Of a DNA stretch of 64,000 nt, positions 25,826-34,697 are shown piece after piece. Numbering within the stretch: the stretch's first letter is position 1; the number at the start of each line of letters is the position of its first letter. The translations under genes were made by a program, and so were the position numbers. Source of the stretch: Pedobacter borealis DSM 19626 (lineage in GTDB: Bacteria; Bacteroidota; Bacteroidia; Sphingobacteriales; Sphingobacteriaceae); the NCBI RefSeq assembly GCF_000708285.2, contig NZ_JAUG01000040.1:1-64000 (forward strand). The letters run 5' to 3'. The notes below the pieces were generated by a model. It was not told where the DNA came from and did not search any database. It worked only from the letters and a program-made list of their open reading frames with translations.

Positions 25826-27115
25826 ATGAAAACAATAAAAATATTTTTAGCCTTTATGGCTTTAATTGCCGTAAAAATTAATGCGCAAGAAGTTGCGGTA
25901 AATAGTCCATCAGAGCAGGTAATTGTCGAAAGTGCAGCGAAATCTTCAACACTGGCGATGGTCGTAAATCACGTAACATACAATCAATCAGGGAGTGATG
26001 CCGAACGTTCTAAATCTTTTAGCAAGAGTTTTGGTGTAGACAATAACGACAAAATTAATTTAAACAATCAATACGGATCGATCACCATTAAAACCTGGGA
26101 TAAAAAAGAAGTACGCGTTGATGTAGATATTAAAGCTTACAGCAGTTCGGACAATGATGCGCAAAAACTGATTGATGGGATAAGTATTGATGCGAATAAA
26201 AACGGTGATGTAGTTACTTTCAGAACGAACATGGGCGATAGAAACGGACGTTATGGCCGTGGGATGAAGAATGGTGTAACCACCTGGCGGAGGGAAGTGA
26301 AAGTACACTACGTGGTGTATATGCCAGCCGTAAACCCATTAACGGTTTCACAAGAATATGGCAACGTAGAATTGGGTAATTTTTCTGGCCCAACTTCTTT
26401 AAAGGTAGAATATGGCAATCTGGTTGCTGGCAATTTAAGCAACGTAAATAACTACATCAATGTTCAATATGGTAAATGCGATATTCAGGATCTGAATGCT
26501 GCAGTGGTAAAACATGAATATAATGGCCCGGTAACCATTGGTGCTGTGGGCACTTTACAACTTGATGCCGAGTATGTTGCGGTAAACATCAACACCATCA
26601 GGAGATCAGCCGATATTAAGGTAGAATATGGTAAAGGTTTAACCATCGGCACTATTGGCGGCAATCTGCTTTTAAATGCAGAATATGCCAAAGTAAACAT
26701 CAACACGGTTAAAGGTAATACGGTTGTTAAACAAGCTTATGGCGATTTAAATATTGCATCAGCTGGTAAAATTGCAGTAAATGCAGAATATTCTAACGTT
26801 ACTTTGGGTGCGTTAAATGGTGATGCCAACATCAACATGGATTACAACCGCCTTAGCGTAAACGAAATTACTCCAGCTTGTAAAAACTTCAGCTTTGGTG
26901 GTGAATATGTAAGCGTTGGATTGGGCTTTGCCGACCGTTATAATGCCAATTTTAATGTTTCTACTTCGTATGCCGGCTTTAAATATGGCTCAAACGTAAC
27001 ATCAAACCTGGTAAGTAAAGATGATGAAACCAAAAAATATACTGGTAAAATTGGTAGTGGTGGTGCTGCAAACGTTTCCATTAAAACAGAATACGGTTCC
27101 GTTACCTTTAAATAA
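25826..27115 (+). CDS. Exported beta-solenoid protein (DUF4097-like)
   Basis: 429 residues with a signal peptide (1-20, INAQ). The middle (about 165-385) is built of repeats of roughly 20-25 residues with a recurring EYxxVxIxxI pattern (VEYGNLVAGNLS, AEYVAVNINTI, AEYAKVNINTV, AEYSNVTLGAL), typical of right-handed beta-solenoids. This resembles the DUF4097/adhesin-like proteins often found after sigma/anti-sigma pairs in Bacteroidota. It lies 165 bases after the anti-sigma gene on the same strand and may be its target or third operon member. The role is unknown; surface or periplasmic location is inferred. Confidence 0.72.
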   Translation: MKTIKIFLAFMALIAVKINAQEVAVNSPSEQVIVESAAKSSTLAMVVNHVTYNQSGSDAERSKSFSKSFGVDNNDKINLNNQYGSITIKTWDKKEVRVDVDIKAYSSSDNDAQKLIDGISIDANKNGDVVTFRTNMGDRNGRYGRGMKNGVTTWRREVKVHYVVYMPAVNPLTVSQEYGNVELGNFSGPTSLKVEYGNLVAGNLSNVNNYINVQYGKCDIQDLNAAVVKHEYNGPVTIGAVGTLQLDAEYVAVNINTIRRSADIKVEYGKGLTIGTIGGNLLLNAEYAKVNINTVKGNTVVKQAYGDLNIASAGKIAVNAEYSNVTLGALNGDANINMDYNRLSVNEITPACKNFSFGGEYVSVGLGFADRYNANFNVSTSYAGFKYGSNVTSNLVSKDDETKKYTGKIGSGGAANVSIKTEYGSVTFK

Positions 27116-27140
27116 AATTTTCTAAACCAAACAAATCTTG

Positions 27141-27170
27141 AAGTCCTGCCAAATTGGTAGGACTTTTTTT
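27141..27170 (+). terminator. Intrinsic terminator after beta-solenoid gene
   Basis: AAGTCCTGCC and GGTAGGACTT form a 10-base stem (one internal G-T pair) around AAATT, followed by a T-run. It ends the sigma/anti-sigma/solenoid set and lies just before the thioredoxin-like gene, which must then have its own promoter. Confidence 0.85.
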
Positions 27171-27183
27171 ATATTTAGCGCTG

Positions 27184-27729
27184 ATGAAAATTTACCTTAT
27201 TCTCCTTTTTTCTGTTTTTTCTTTCACAGCATTGGCTCAAAATGTTCCCGTTAAATGGGCCACGCAGGAAACTTTCTTCGAAGATTTAATAGGTAAAGAT
27301 TTACCCGCTTTTAATGGTTTAAGCATCAATAAAAAGCCGTTCTCCAATACCGGTTTAAAAAATCAGGTAGTGGTAATTAACTTTTGGTTCGAAAAATGCC
27401 CGCCCTGTATAGCCGAAATGCCTGAATTAAATAATTTAGTGGCTAAATATGGCAAAAAAGCGGTAAGGTTTATCGGGATTACCCATGATAGCCCGGCCAG
27501 TGCCAGGCGATTTCAGAAACGGAACGGTTACAAATACGAAATTGTATCATTAAGCAAAGATGAGATCCGAAAACTGAATATTAATCACGGCTTTCCGTCA
27601 AATGTTTTGGTAGGAAAAGATGGAAAGATTATTTATGCTACTGCTAATATTTCCTTTTCTGACCCACAGTTTAAAGCTAAATCGGTACTTTTTGAGGAGA
27701 AGTTAAAGGCTGAATTAGGAACGAAATAG
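27184..27729 (+). CDS. TlpA-family periplasmic thioredoxin-like protein
   Basis: 181 residues from ATG 27184; the longer frame from 27154 would start inside the terminator and is rejected. Signal peptide (1-19, ALAQ), then a thioredoxin fold of the TlpA/AhpC-TSA type: VVINFWFEKCPPCIAEMPEL holds the CPPC redox pair, IGITHDS follows, and GFPSNVLVGKDGKI contains the cis-proline region. A periplasmic disulfide reductase or cytochrome-maturation type role is typical of the family. No partner is encoded nearby. Confidence 0.88.
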   Translation: MKIYLILLFSVFSFTALAQNVPVKWATQETFFEDLIGKDLPAFNGLSINKKPFSNTGLKNQVVVINFWFEKCPPCIAEMPELNNLVAKYGKKAVRFIGITHDSPASARRFQKRNGYKYEIVSLSKDEIRKLNINHGFPSNVLVGKDGKIIYATANISFSDPQFKAKSVLFEEKLKAELGTK

Positions 27730-27796
27730 AAGATAAATTGGAATTAACCACCCGATGGAATAAAGGACATAGACCATAGATGAGGTTTAAACACCA

Positions 27797-27840
27797 TTTC
27801 TGTCATTCTGAGCGCAGCGAAGAATCTTTAGGTTGATCTT
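27797..27840. repeat. Half of a GTCAT-type repeat
   Basis: CTGTCATTCTGAGCGCAGCGAAGAATCTTT matches the left arm of the family (compare 47035). No clear right arm with ATGAC follows, so it is a partial copy. It ends upstream of the Pr6Pr-type gene. Confidence 0.5.
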
Positions 27841-27953
27841 CACATTGTAAAGCATAATGAAATGTTTTCATCATGCTCAAACAGAAACCGCATTTTATTA
27901 GAAATGCTTAACTTAGTTTTTAAGCTCAGCATTTTTATCCCTAAGCTACGCCT

Positions 27954-28583
27954 ATGAAATCATCTATTAATGCCAAAATATATGTGGCCATTGCAGCACT
28001 TATCATTTGGTTTTCTATTTGCCTACAATTTTCGGTAAGTCTAAAACTGGCAGATTATAATTACACCAATACCATTAAAGAGTTTTTTTCTTATTTTACG
28101 GTAACCACAAATATTATTGTTGCGGTATGTTTTACAACGCTATGGCTTTTTAGAAAAAGTGTACTGGGTAATTTCTTCGCAAAACCTACTACTTTAACAG
28201 CTATAACAGTTTATATTGTGGTAGTAGGTCTAATTTACAATATCACCCTGCGTGGTTTGGCATCGCCTGTAGGTTGGGCCAGGTTGGCCGATGAGCTTTT
28301 GCATGTGGTAAGCCCTTTGATCTTTTTATTTTTCTGGATTTTCTTCGTTAAAAAATCAACATTGCAATACAGGCAGGCCATAACCTGGTTGGCTTATCCA
28401 TTGCTTTATGTGGTATTTACTGTGGTTAGGGGTTATCTGATTAATAAATACCCATATCCATTTATCGATGTCGTACAGCTGGGTTATCCAAAAGCTATTC
28501 TGAATGCGATTGTAATCCTGTTTATCTTCTGGCTTTTATCTCTTTTGTTCATATTTATAGGGAAGAAAACAGTTAAAGCTTAA
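27954..28583 (+). CDS. Pr6Pr family membrane protein
   Basis: 209 residues with six hydrophobic segments (about 10-30, 45-65, 80-100, 110-130, 145-165, 180-202). The segments YFTVTTNIIVAVCF, DELLHVVSPLIF and ITWLAYPLLYVVFTVVRG match the Pr6Pr/FAR-17a-like family. It sits in the inner membrane. Members are distantly related to androgen-dependent TFPI regulating proteins, which hydrolyse fatty-acid esters of hydroxy acids in animals; this activity is not established for the bacterial forms. Its stop overlaps the stop of the convergent bestrophin gene by four bases. Confidence 0.8.
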   Translation: MKSSINAKIYVAIAALIIWFSICLQFSVSLKLADYNYTNTIKEFFSYFTVTTNIIVAVCFTTLWLFRKSVLGNFFAKPTTLTAITVYIVVVGLIYNITLRGLASPVGWARLADELLHVVSPLIFLFFWIFFVKKSTLQYRQAITWLAYPLLYVVFTVVRGYLINKYPYPFIDVVQLGYPKAILNAIVILFIFWLLSLLFIFIGKKTVKA

Positions 28584-29470
28584 AGGATATATTCGTCATT
28601 AATCGGTTTAACAGGTTCCGGGATCTCGTCTTCTTCGAGCATCTGCAAAAGATTAATCTCTATCGTTCTCGTAATCTGGTTAAGCGGAACACCTGCCGAA
28701 TTGTTCTCGAAAGGATTAACCAGGCTCATTCCATTAATCTGTGTAGATACAAATACGAAACCTATTAACCAGCCCAAAAATATGGCTGCCGGCCCTGCAT
28801 CCTGACTGATTACCAGGGTAAATGTTACCACAAATAACCAGATAAACACTTTAGTTAAATAGGTATAAGTGGTAGGGAATATGGTGTTTTTAATGCGTTC
28901 GCTCATACCCATTGAATCAGAGAACCGGGTTAACATCTCGTTAATTTCGATAAAGCGAAAACCATCAATGGCATTGGCTTTTGATAATTTCTGTAAATCT
29001 CTCGATTGTATATTTAAAATCGCATTATGCGCATTGTTATGTTTTTTTATTTCTTTTAAATCTGCTTCAGATAAATATTTGGTGTAAATTTCGTCTACGG
29101 TTCCCCTCAAACTTGCCTTTAAAGCATATAAAAACGCAATGTGCCTGCAAATCATCCGTTTTACGCTTTCCTCATCCTCATCAACATAATTGATCAATGC
29201 CCTTGCAAAAGAGCGGGAATCGTTTACTAAAGCACCCCATATTTTTCGGGCTTCCCACCACCTATCGTAAGCCTGGTTATTGTTAAAACCGATAAAAAAG
29301 GCGATAGCTGTACCTAAAACCGTTGGAATAATGGATGGAATGGAGAAATGATGCGCAATTAAATACTCGCGTACAAAGTAAGCCGCAGTACAAGAGGCAA
29401 TCATGATCAGATCAACGTGCCACGTATTTCTTAAAATTCTACTTAACCTGATGTTTTGTATTAAAAGCAT
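28580..29470 (-). CDS. Bestrophin family anion channel
   Basis: 296 residues of the bestrophin (RFP-TM, UPF0187) family. Visible signatures: FFIGFNNNQAYDRWWEARKIWGALVNDSRSFAR in the N-terminal half, a four-helix membrane design, and TQINGMSLVNPFENN near the end. Bacterial homologues form pentameric ion channels in the inner membrane (for example KpBest, cation-selective). It overlaps the stop of the Pr6Pr gene tail to tail. Nothing shows how it is regulated. Confidence 0.9.
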   Translation of the reverse strand: MLLIQNIRLSRILRNTWHVDLIMIASCTAAYFVREYLIAHHFSIPSIIPTVLGTAIAFFIGFNNNQAYDRWWEARKIWGALVNDSRSFARALINYVDEDEESVKRMICRHIAFLYALKASLRGTVDEIYTKYLSEADLKEIKKHNNAHNAILNIQSRDLQKLSKANAIDGFRFIEINEMLTRFSDSMGMSERIKNTIFPTTYTYLTKVFIWLFVVTFTLVISQDAGPAAIFLGWLIGFVFVSTQINGMSLVNPFENNSAGVPLNQITRTIEINLLQMLEEDEIPEPVKPINDEYIL

Positions 29471-29621
29471 ATAATCTGAATGGGAAATAAATTCGTTACG
29501 GATGAAAATACAAAACTAAAGCCAAAATGTTTGGTAATGTAACAAATTAAATGACAGACAGTGCAGGTTGCCGATTGCCATGCAAATGTTTATCTTGGGA
29601 AACCAAATATTCTTATTTCTT

Positions 29622-31145
29622 ATGAGCGACACTTTACCCAAGAACAATATTTTTAAAGTAATCGGTGCATCATCGTTAGGCACGCTGATTGAGTGGTATG
29701 ATTTTTACATTTTTGGTAGCCTTGCAGTTATCATTGGCCATCAATTGTTTCCAGAAGATGCAGGGGCATCCGCCCTGATCAACACTTTGGCAATTTTCGC
29801 GGCAGGTTTTATTGTTCGTCCCTTTGGTGCATTGGTTTTTGGCAGACTTGGCGATTTAATCGGCAGAAAATATACTTTTTTGCTCACGTTGGTGCTGATG
29901 GGTGGATCGACATTTTTTATCGGCTTAATCCCATCGTACAAAAGCATTGGTTATGCCGCACCAATTTTGGTTTTAATACTAAGGTTGATTCAAGGATTAG
30001 CCCTTGGCGGAGAGTATGGTGGAGCTGCAACTTATGTTGCAGAGCACGCACCCAAAGATAAACGGGGCTTTTTTACCAGCTGGATTCAAACTACGGCAAC
30101 CTTAGGACTGTTCCTTTCATTAGGGATTATCGTAATCACAAAAAACATTTTAGGCGCTGAAACTTTTGGCGATTGGGGCTGGAGAATTCCTTTCCTGCTA
30201 TCCATTGTGCTCGTTGTAGTGTCGATTTATATTCGCATGAAAATGCACGAATCGCCAATGTTTTCTAAGTTGAAAGCTGAAGGAAATATCTCAAAAAACC
30301 CTTTAAAAGAAAGTTTTAATAACAAAGCGAATTTTAAAATGGTACTTCTGGCTTTATTTGGTGCTACCATGGGGCAAGGGGTAATCTGGTATACAGGTCA
30401 ATTTTATGCACAATCATTTTTAGAGAATACCTGTAAATTAGATTTTAACGACTCGAGGTATATTTTACTTTGGGGAATCGCTTTTGCCACGCCATTTTTT
30501 GTGGTTTTTGGTGCCTGGAGTGATAAGGTTGGCCGGAAATGGATTATGCTAAGCGGTATGCTTTTGGGTATTCTTTTCTATCGCCCAATCTATCAAATGT
30601 TTTTGGATGATACCGATTATACAAAAATTGAACAGACTGATATTTTATCTGCCAGCACAGCTCCTGTAACATCTGTTTTAATTGCGAATTCAACTGATAG
30701 CTTGCGAACGGTTTCTACTAAAATAATGCTTAAAAATGGTGCATCCTTTAATAAGGTGCAAACCGATACGGTTTCTGCAACCAAAGGGATTCTCTTAGGC
30801 AAAGAAGTAATAAAAGATAAAGTTTTGCCTACGCCAATATTCTGGAAATTTGTCGGTTTAATCTTCTTCCAGATTTTGCTGGTAACGATGGTTTACGGGC
30901 CAATTGCGGCATTCCTTGTCGAACTATTCCCTACTAAAATCAGGTACACCTCTATGTCTTTGCCTTATCATATCGGTAACGGCGTTTTTGGTGGGCTTGT
31001 ACCATTTATTGCAACGCTAATTGCAAGCTTTTCTGGTTCTACGCCATTATCAGGCCTATGGTATCCGATAGGTATAGCGGCATTGAGCCTGGTTATTGGC
31101 ACAATTTATTTATCGAATAAAAGAGACGAAAATATTAACGACTAG
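29622..31145 (+). CDS. MFS transporter, metabolite:H+ symporter type
   Basis: 507 residues from ATG 29622 (MSDTLPKNNIF); the longer frame from 29568 adds an atypical leader. Pattern of the MHS group (KgtP/ProP/ShiA-like): GTLIEWYDFYIFGSLA, GRLGDLIGRK, RLIQGLALGGEYGGAATYVAEHAP. Twelve membrane segments are expected. Residues about 325-405 form an extra, non-hydrophobic segment (DDTDYTKIEQTDILSASTAP onward) between membrane segments in the second half, rare in this family. A small membrane protein gene follows after 11 bases, probably in the same transcript. The substrate is unknown; family members carry dicarboxylates, osmolytes or aromatic acids. Confidence 0.85.
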   Translation: MSDTLPKNNIFKVIGASSLGTLIEWYDFYIFGSLAVIIGHQLFPEDAGASALINTLAIFAAGFIVRPFGALVFGRLGDLIGRKYTFLLTLVLMGGSTFFIGLIPSYKSIGYAAPILVLILRLIQGLALGGEYGGAATYVAEHAPKDKRGFFTSWIQTTATLGLFLSLGIIVITKNILGAETFGDWGWRIPFLLSIVLVVVSIYIRMKMHESPMFSKLKAEGNISKNPLKESFNNKANFKMVLLALFGATMGQGVIWYTGQFYAQSFLENTCKLDFNDSRYILLWGIAFATPFFVVFGAWSDKVGRKWIMLSGMLLGILFYRPIYQMFLDDTDYTKIEQTDILSASTAPVTSVLIANSTDSLRTVSTKIMLKNGASFNKVQTDTVSATKGILLGKEVIKDKVLPTPIFWKFVGLIFFQILLVTMVYGPIAAFLVELFPTKIRYTSMSLPYHIGNGVFGGLVPFIATLIASFSGSTPLSGLWYPIGIAALSLVIGTIYLSNKRDENIND

Positions 31146-31156
31146 ATACGAAGAAG

Positions 31157-31408
31157 ATGAATACGTTAAAGAAATTTTTAGGCTTGGTTTGGATGGTTTT
31201 AGGGCCATTAACAATGACATTTTTGTTTATCCAAGCGATAGATAAAGTGGGCTTGACCCATTCAGATATCGAACGTACCAATACCATATTGCAATGGGCA
31301 ATTATCCTGTTTATTTTTCTTCCAATCAGTTTGGGGTTGATGATATTTGGCTTTTATGCCTGGAAAGGAGAGTATGATCACTTGCCGGAAAGTTCGGAGG
31401 AGTTGTAA
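31157..31408 (+). CDS. Small two-span membrane protein
   Basis: 83 residues with two hydrophobic segments (about 5-27 and 42-68) and short charged ends. It starts 11 bases after the MFS transporter stop. I recall similar small proteins next to MHS-type transporters in related genomes (a DUF6814-like family), but the family call is uncertain. It may be a transporter subunit or modulator by position. Confidence 0.7.
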   Translation: MNTLKKFLGLVWMVLGPLTMTFLFIQAIDKVGLTHSDIERTNTILQWAIILFIFLPISLGLMIFGFYAWKGEYDHLPESSEEL

Positions 31409-31436
31409 TTTATAGGCTGTTAGGTAATATCTTTCC

Positions 31437-32228
31437 TTAATTCGTCTTGCGGTTGATGTTTTTTAATTCATTGTAAACCAACTGCGCAACTGCTTTGGCT
31501 CCTTCTGGTTGGAAGTGGGTATTATCTTTTTGCCCTTTTGGATAAGCCTCGTATTTGGCTGAGTCTAAATTCATAAAGTAATGTTTGCTTACAAATTCAC
31601 TGCCTTTTGTTGTGAAAAAACTCGCTGAAAGTGAGGTTAGATCTATAAAGGGCGCATTTAATTCTTTGGCTACATCTTTCACTGCTTGTGGGTATTCGCC
31701 ATGCGCACTACCCAGTTTACCATCTTTCCAGGGGTAATTGCGGGTAACTGGTGTGATCAGGATCGGTATAGCACCTTTAGCCCTTGTTTCTTTAACGTAC
31801 ATCCTTAAAAAATCTTTATAGCCCGGAATATCAACATAACGTTCAGGTTTATCTTTAGCGGCATCATTGTGCCCAAACTGGATCAATACCAGGTCGTTCT
31901 TTTCCAGGGTTGATAAAACTTCTTTCCACCTTCCCTCTTCAAAAAAAGTTCTGGTACTTCTTCCCCCTTTTGCTTTATCAATAACCAAAGCGCTGTCGCT
32001 TTTAATCAGCCTGTTTAATTTTGTTAAGCTGTCTTTTCTTAAGAATTGTTGAAAAACCTGTCCCCAGCCTGTAATGGGATACTTTTTCTGCAGATAACCT
32101 TCATCTAAAGTATAATCGGCCACGGTAGAATCGCCGATTAAATAAAACTTAACAGGTTTGGGTTTTACAATGAAAGACATCAGTAAAACGGTGCAAAGGG
32201 CTGCGATAAGGTATTTATGTTCTTTCAT
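31437..32228 (-). CDS. Rhamnogalacturonan acetylesterase, CE12 family
   Basis: 263 residues with an N-terminal hydrophobic signal/anchor (ALCTVLLMSFIV). SGNH-hydrolase blocks are complete: IGDSTVAD with the nucleophile Ser34, GGRSTRTF, LIQFGHNDAAK, and DNTHFQPEGA with the catalytic Asp/His pair near residue 240. CE12 enzymes remove acetyl groups from rhamnogalacturonan so that lyases and hydrolases can act. It lies four bases downstream of the broken GH43 gene, on the same strand, and begins the pectin locus. A frameshifted paralogue lies at 47178. Confidence 0.9.
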   Translation of the reverse strand: MKEHKYLIAALCTVLLMSFIVKPKPVKFYLIGDSTVADYTLDEGYLQKKYPITGWGQVFQQFLRKDSLTKLNRLIKSDSALVIDKAKGGRSTRTFFEEGRWKEVLSTLEKNDLVLIQFGHNDAAKDKPERYVDIPGYKDFLRMYVKETRAKGAIPILITPVTRNYPWKDGKLGSAHGEYPQAVKDVAKELNAPFIDLTSLSASFFTTKGSEFVSKHYFMNLDSAKYEAYPKGQKDNTHFQPEGAKAVAQLVYNELKNINRKTN

Positions 32229-32232
32229 CTTG

Positions 32233-33221
32233 TTATTTTAATGCTTGTACACGGAACCAGTCGTATTCTGCAATTCCTGAATCATTGGTTTGGGTATCTC
32301 TGGTGGCAAATATTCCCATTTTTGCGCCGATCCATTGGCCTGCGGTGGCCTGGAACTCATCTCCCACATCCGTAAAACGAGTTCCATCTTCACTGTAACT
32401 AAACTGGCATTTTGCACCATTAGTAACTTTAACCCTGAAATATACCGAGCCCGATTTTAGTTTGGTAATTTCCTTTTCATTTTCGGTTTTTCCCTTGTCG
32501 GCACTTTGGTAAACACCGTACATCAGGTATAACCCGTCTTTTTTGCTTTTAATGCTAATCTGCGCATAAGTTCTCCCCATTACTACCAAACCTGTTTTTT
32601 CGTTTTCCAATTTTGGGTTAGGTTTAAATAAGAGTTTTGTTGTTGCCATAAATTCATCAGCTGGAAATTTCTGCATCAATAGGTTCGGAACATCCCAAAG
32701 GTTTTTGGCATCATCAGGAATTTTCGAAGTGTATAACTTTAATAAACCCCTGCCTGCATCAGTAAATAACCAGGTTGGTTGCGGATTGGCCTGCCATTGC
32801 CATTGTAAGCCTAGTTTTGGCATGGTAAATTCATCACTTTCTTCAGGTGTTTCTACCGGATATGTTTTGCCTACATTTGGTTTTTTATAGGTGATAACCG
32901 GTTCGCCTTTACCATCGCCATCTCAAATGGAGGCTGGCGTTTTAAGGCATGGCCGATTATTTTCCAATTGACCAAATCTCTCGAATGCAGGATCGGCAAG
33001 CCTGGGATGGCATCAAAACTGGAGGCGATCATATAAAAATCATCTCCCACCCGGATAGCGTCAGGATCAGAATAATCGGCGTTGATAACCGGGTTTTTAT
33101 AGGTTCCGTTACCTAGGTCAGAAACCCAAACTTTAGATATGTACCCACTTTTTGGAGCGGGTTGGGCAAAGGTATTTATGCTAAAGCTTAAAACAAGGAT
33201 TAAACTAAATAGATGTTTCAT
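32233..33221 (-). pseudogene. GH43 family glycosidase with internal deletion
   Basis: The N-terminal piece (start 33221) has a signal peptide and the first GH43 blade with the catalytic-base region (NADYSDPDAIRVGDDFYMIA) and SRDLVNWKIIGHAL, then leaves frame near 32925. The C-terminal piece reads GDGKGEPVITYKKPNVGKTY into MPKLGLQWQWQANPQ and the beta-sandwich (to 32233) typical of the GH43 C-terminal domain. Family members are about 500-550 residues; here roughly 250-300 central residues, with the acid and pKa-modulating residues of the propeller, are missing. The two ends meet in different frames around 32918-32930. I infer a deletion plus frameshift that destroys activity. It would have acted on arabinan, xylan or galactan side chains of pectin. 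Confidence 0.85.
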
Positions 33222-33575
33222 TATACAATGATGTTTTTAATATTTGGTTAGTTATTTATTTAGCGTTACGTCATTCCCGCGCAGGCGGGAATCTTAATGC
33301 GGCTTGTGATTGGCATTAAGATTCCCAATCAGGTTGGGAATGACGATGCGTATATTTTATCAAATTAGCCTACTAACAAGGTTAAGTCTTTTTTTATTTT
33401 TAGGCAAGTTGTTATTGTGCAATCGTTCCCGACATCGTTTGCAATGTTTAATCTCTAAAAAACTTCTTTCTGATGGATATTAATGTTTAAAATTGTTCAT
33501 CATATATTTTAAAAACACGGCTGCGTTACAAAGTTTATACTTTTACGTGGCCGATTTTAATTTAAGCCTAACCGA
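33222..33575. other. Divergent spacer between GH43 remnant and pectinesterase
   Basis: Holds one large GTCAT-type repeat (33269-33345) and an AT-rich part that should contain promoters for both divergent genes. TTATACTTTTACG (from 33535) is a weak -7 candidate for the plus strand. No gene is seen. Confidence 0.45.
33269..33345. repeat. GTCAT-type repeat with nested 14-bp stem
   Basis: Outer arms CGTCATTCCC and GGGAATGACG pair over 10 bases. Inside, GGGAATCTTAATGC pairs with GCATTAAGATTCCC over 14 bases, and CCCGC-GCAG-GCGGG forms a third hairpin. It is the most regular member of the family in this window. Confidence 0.7.
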
Positions 33576-34538
33576 ATTGATATAAAAGCAATCATCCTAT
33601 TTTTACTGATAACCGTTTCATCAGTAGTTTATGCCTTAGATGTGAAGCCAGATTTTGTAGTAGCTGCCGATGGAAGTGGAAACTTTAAAACGGTACAGGA
33701 AGCGATACATGCTGTGCCTGATTTCAGGAACAAAATAACCGTAATATTTATCAAAAAAGGCATTTACAAAGAAAAATTAATCTTGGCGGCATCTAAAAAG
33801 AATGTGAAATTTATTGGGGAGAGCCTAAAGGAAACCATTTTAACTTATGATGACTACGCCCAGAAGAAGAATGCCTTTGGCGAAGAAAAAGGCACTTCGG
33901 GTTCTTCCAGCTTTTATATTTACGGCGAAGGCTTTTCTGCGGAAAACATCACCTTCGAAAATTCATCTGGCCCGGTGGGGCAAGCCGTTGCAGTTTGGGC
34001 AGGCGGTGATAAATTAATTTTTACCAACTGCAGGTTTTTAGATTTTCAGGATACACTTTATACCTACGGAGGCAACAACCGCCAATATTATAAAAACTGT
34101 TACATCGAAGGAACGGTCGATTTTATTTTCGGCGCTTCTACAGCCTGGTTTGAAAGCTGCACCATTTTCTGCAAAAAGGCGGGTTATATCACCGCGGCAT
34201 CAACTGCTGATACTACAAAATTTGGTTATGTATTTAATAAATGCAAAATCAAAGGAGATGCACCAGCCAATAGTTTTTACCTGGGTAGACCATGGAGGCC
34301 TTATGCAAAGGTTGCCTATCTCAACTGCGAACTGCCAGATTTTATCCGCCCAGAAGGTTGGAACAATTGGGGTAAAGAGAGCAACGAGAAAACGGCCTAT
34401 TATGCTGAATATAAAAGTACGGGAAAAGGTGCCGACCCGAAAAGCAGGGCAAATTGGTCGCACCAATTAACAGAAGAGGAGTATAAGTCCTACATTTTGG
34501 AAAACGTTTTCCGTGGGTGGAATCCGGAGACGAAATAA
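33576..34538 (+). CDS. Pectinesterase (CE8) with non-standard start codon
   Basis: CE8 motifs are complete: GPVGQAVAVWAGG, the QDTLY box, DFIFGAS with catalytic Asp, and YLGRPWRPYA with substrate-binding Arg/Trp. It removes methyl esters from pectin. A signal peptide is encoded upstream of the first normal start codon (GTG 33642): AIILFLLITVSSVVYA in the same frame. No ATG, GTG or TTG exists between that peptide and the in-frame stop at 33558-33560. The likely start is ATT at 33576 or ATA at 33582, or the original ATG has been lost. Starting at GTG 33642 would give 298 residues without export signal. The boundary is therefore uncertain. Confidence 0.7.
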   Translation: MDIKAIILFLLITVSSVVYALDVKPDFVVAADGSGNFKTVQEAIHAVPDFRNKITVIFIKKGIYKEKLILAASKKNVKFIGESLKETILTYDDYAQKKNAFGEEKGTSGSSSFYIYGEGFSAENITFENSSGPVGQAVAVWAGGDKLIFTNCRFLDFQDTLYTYGGNNRQYYKNCYIEGTVDFIFGASTAWFESCTIFCKKAGYITAASTADTTKFGYVFNKCKIKGDAPANSFYLGRPWRPYAKVAYLNCELPDFIRPEGWNNWGKESNEKTAYYAEYKSTGKGADPKSRANWSHQLTEEEYKSYILENVFRGWNPETK

Positions 34539-34697
34539 GTTGGTTAAATAGTTGATATACAGATATTAGCGAGCTGTTTGGTGGCGATTTTTTACTTCGT
34601 TTTCCGGTAACGATTGCATAGATTTCTCTTCTGTTTTAAGTGCAAACAACGTACACTTGTTATTACAATAACCAAGTATAATTTAACAGCACAAATA

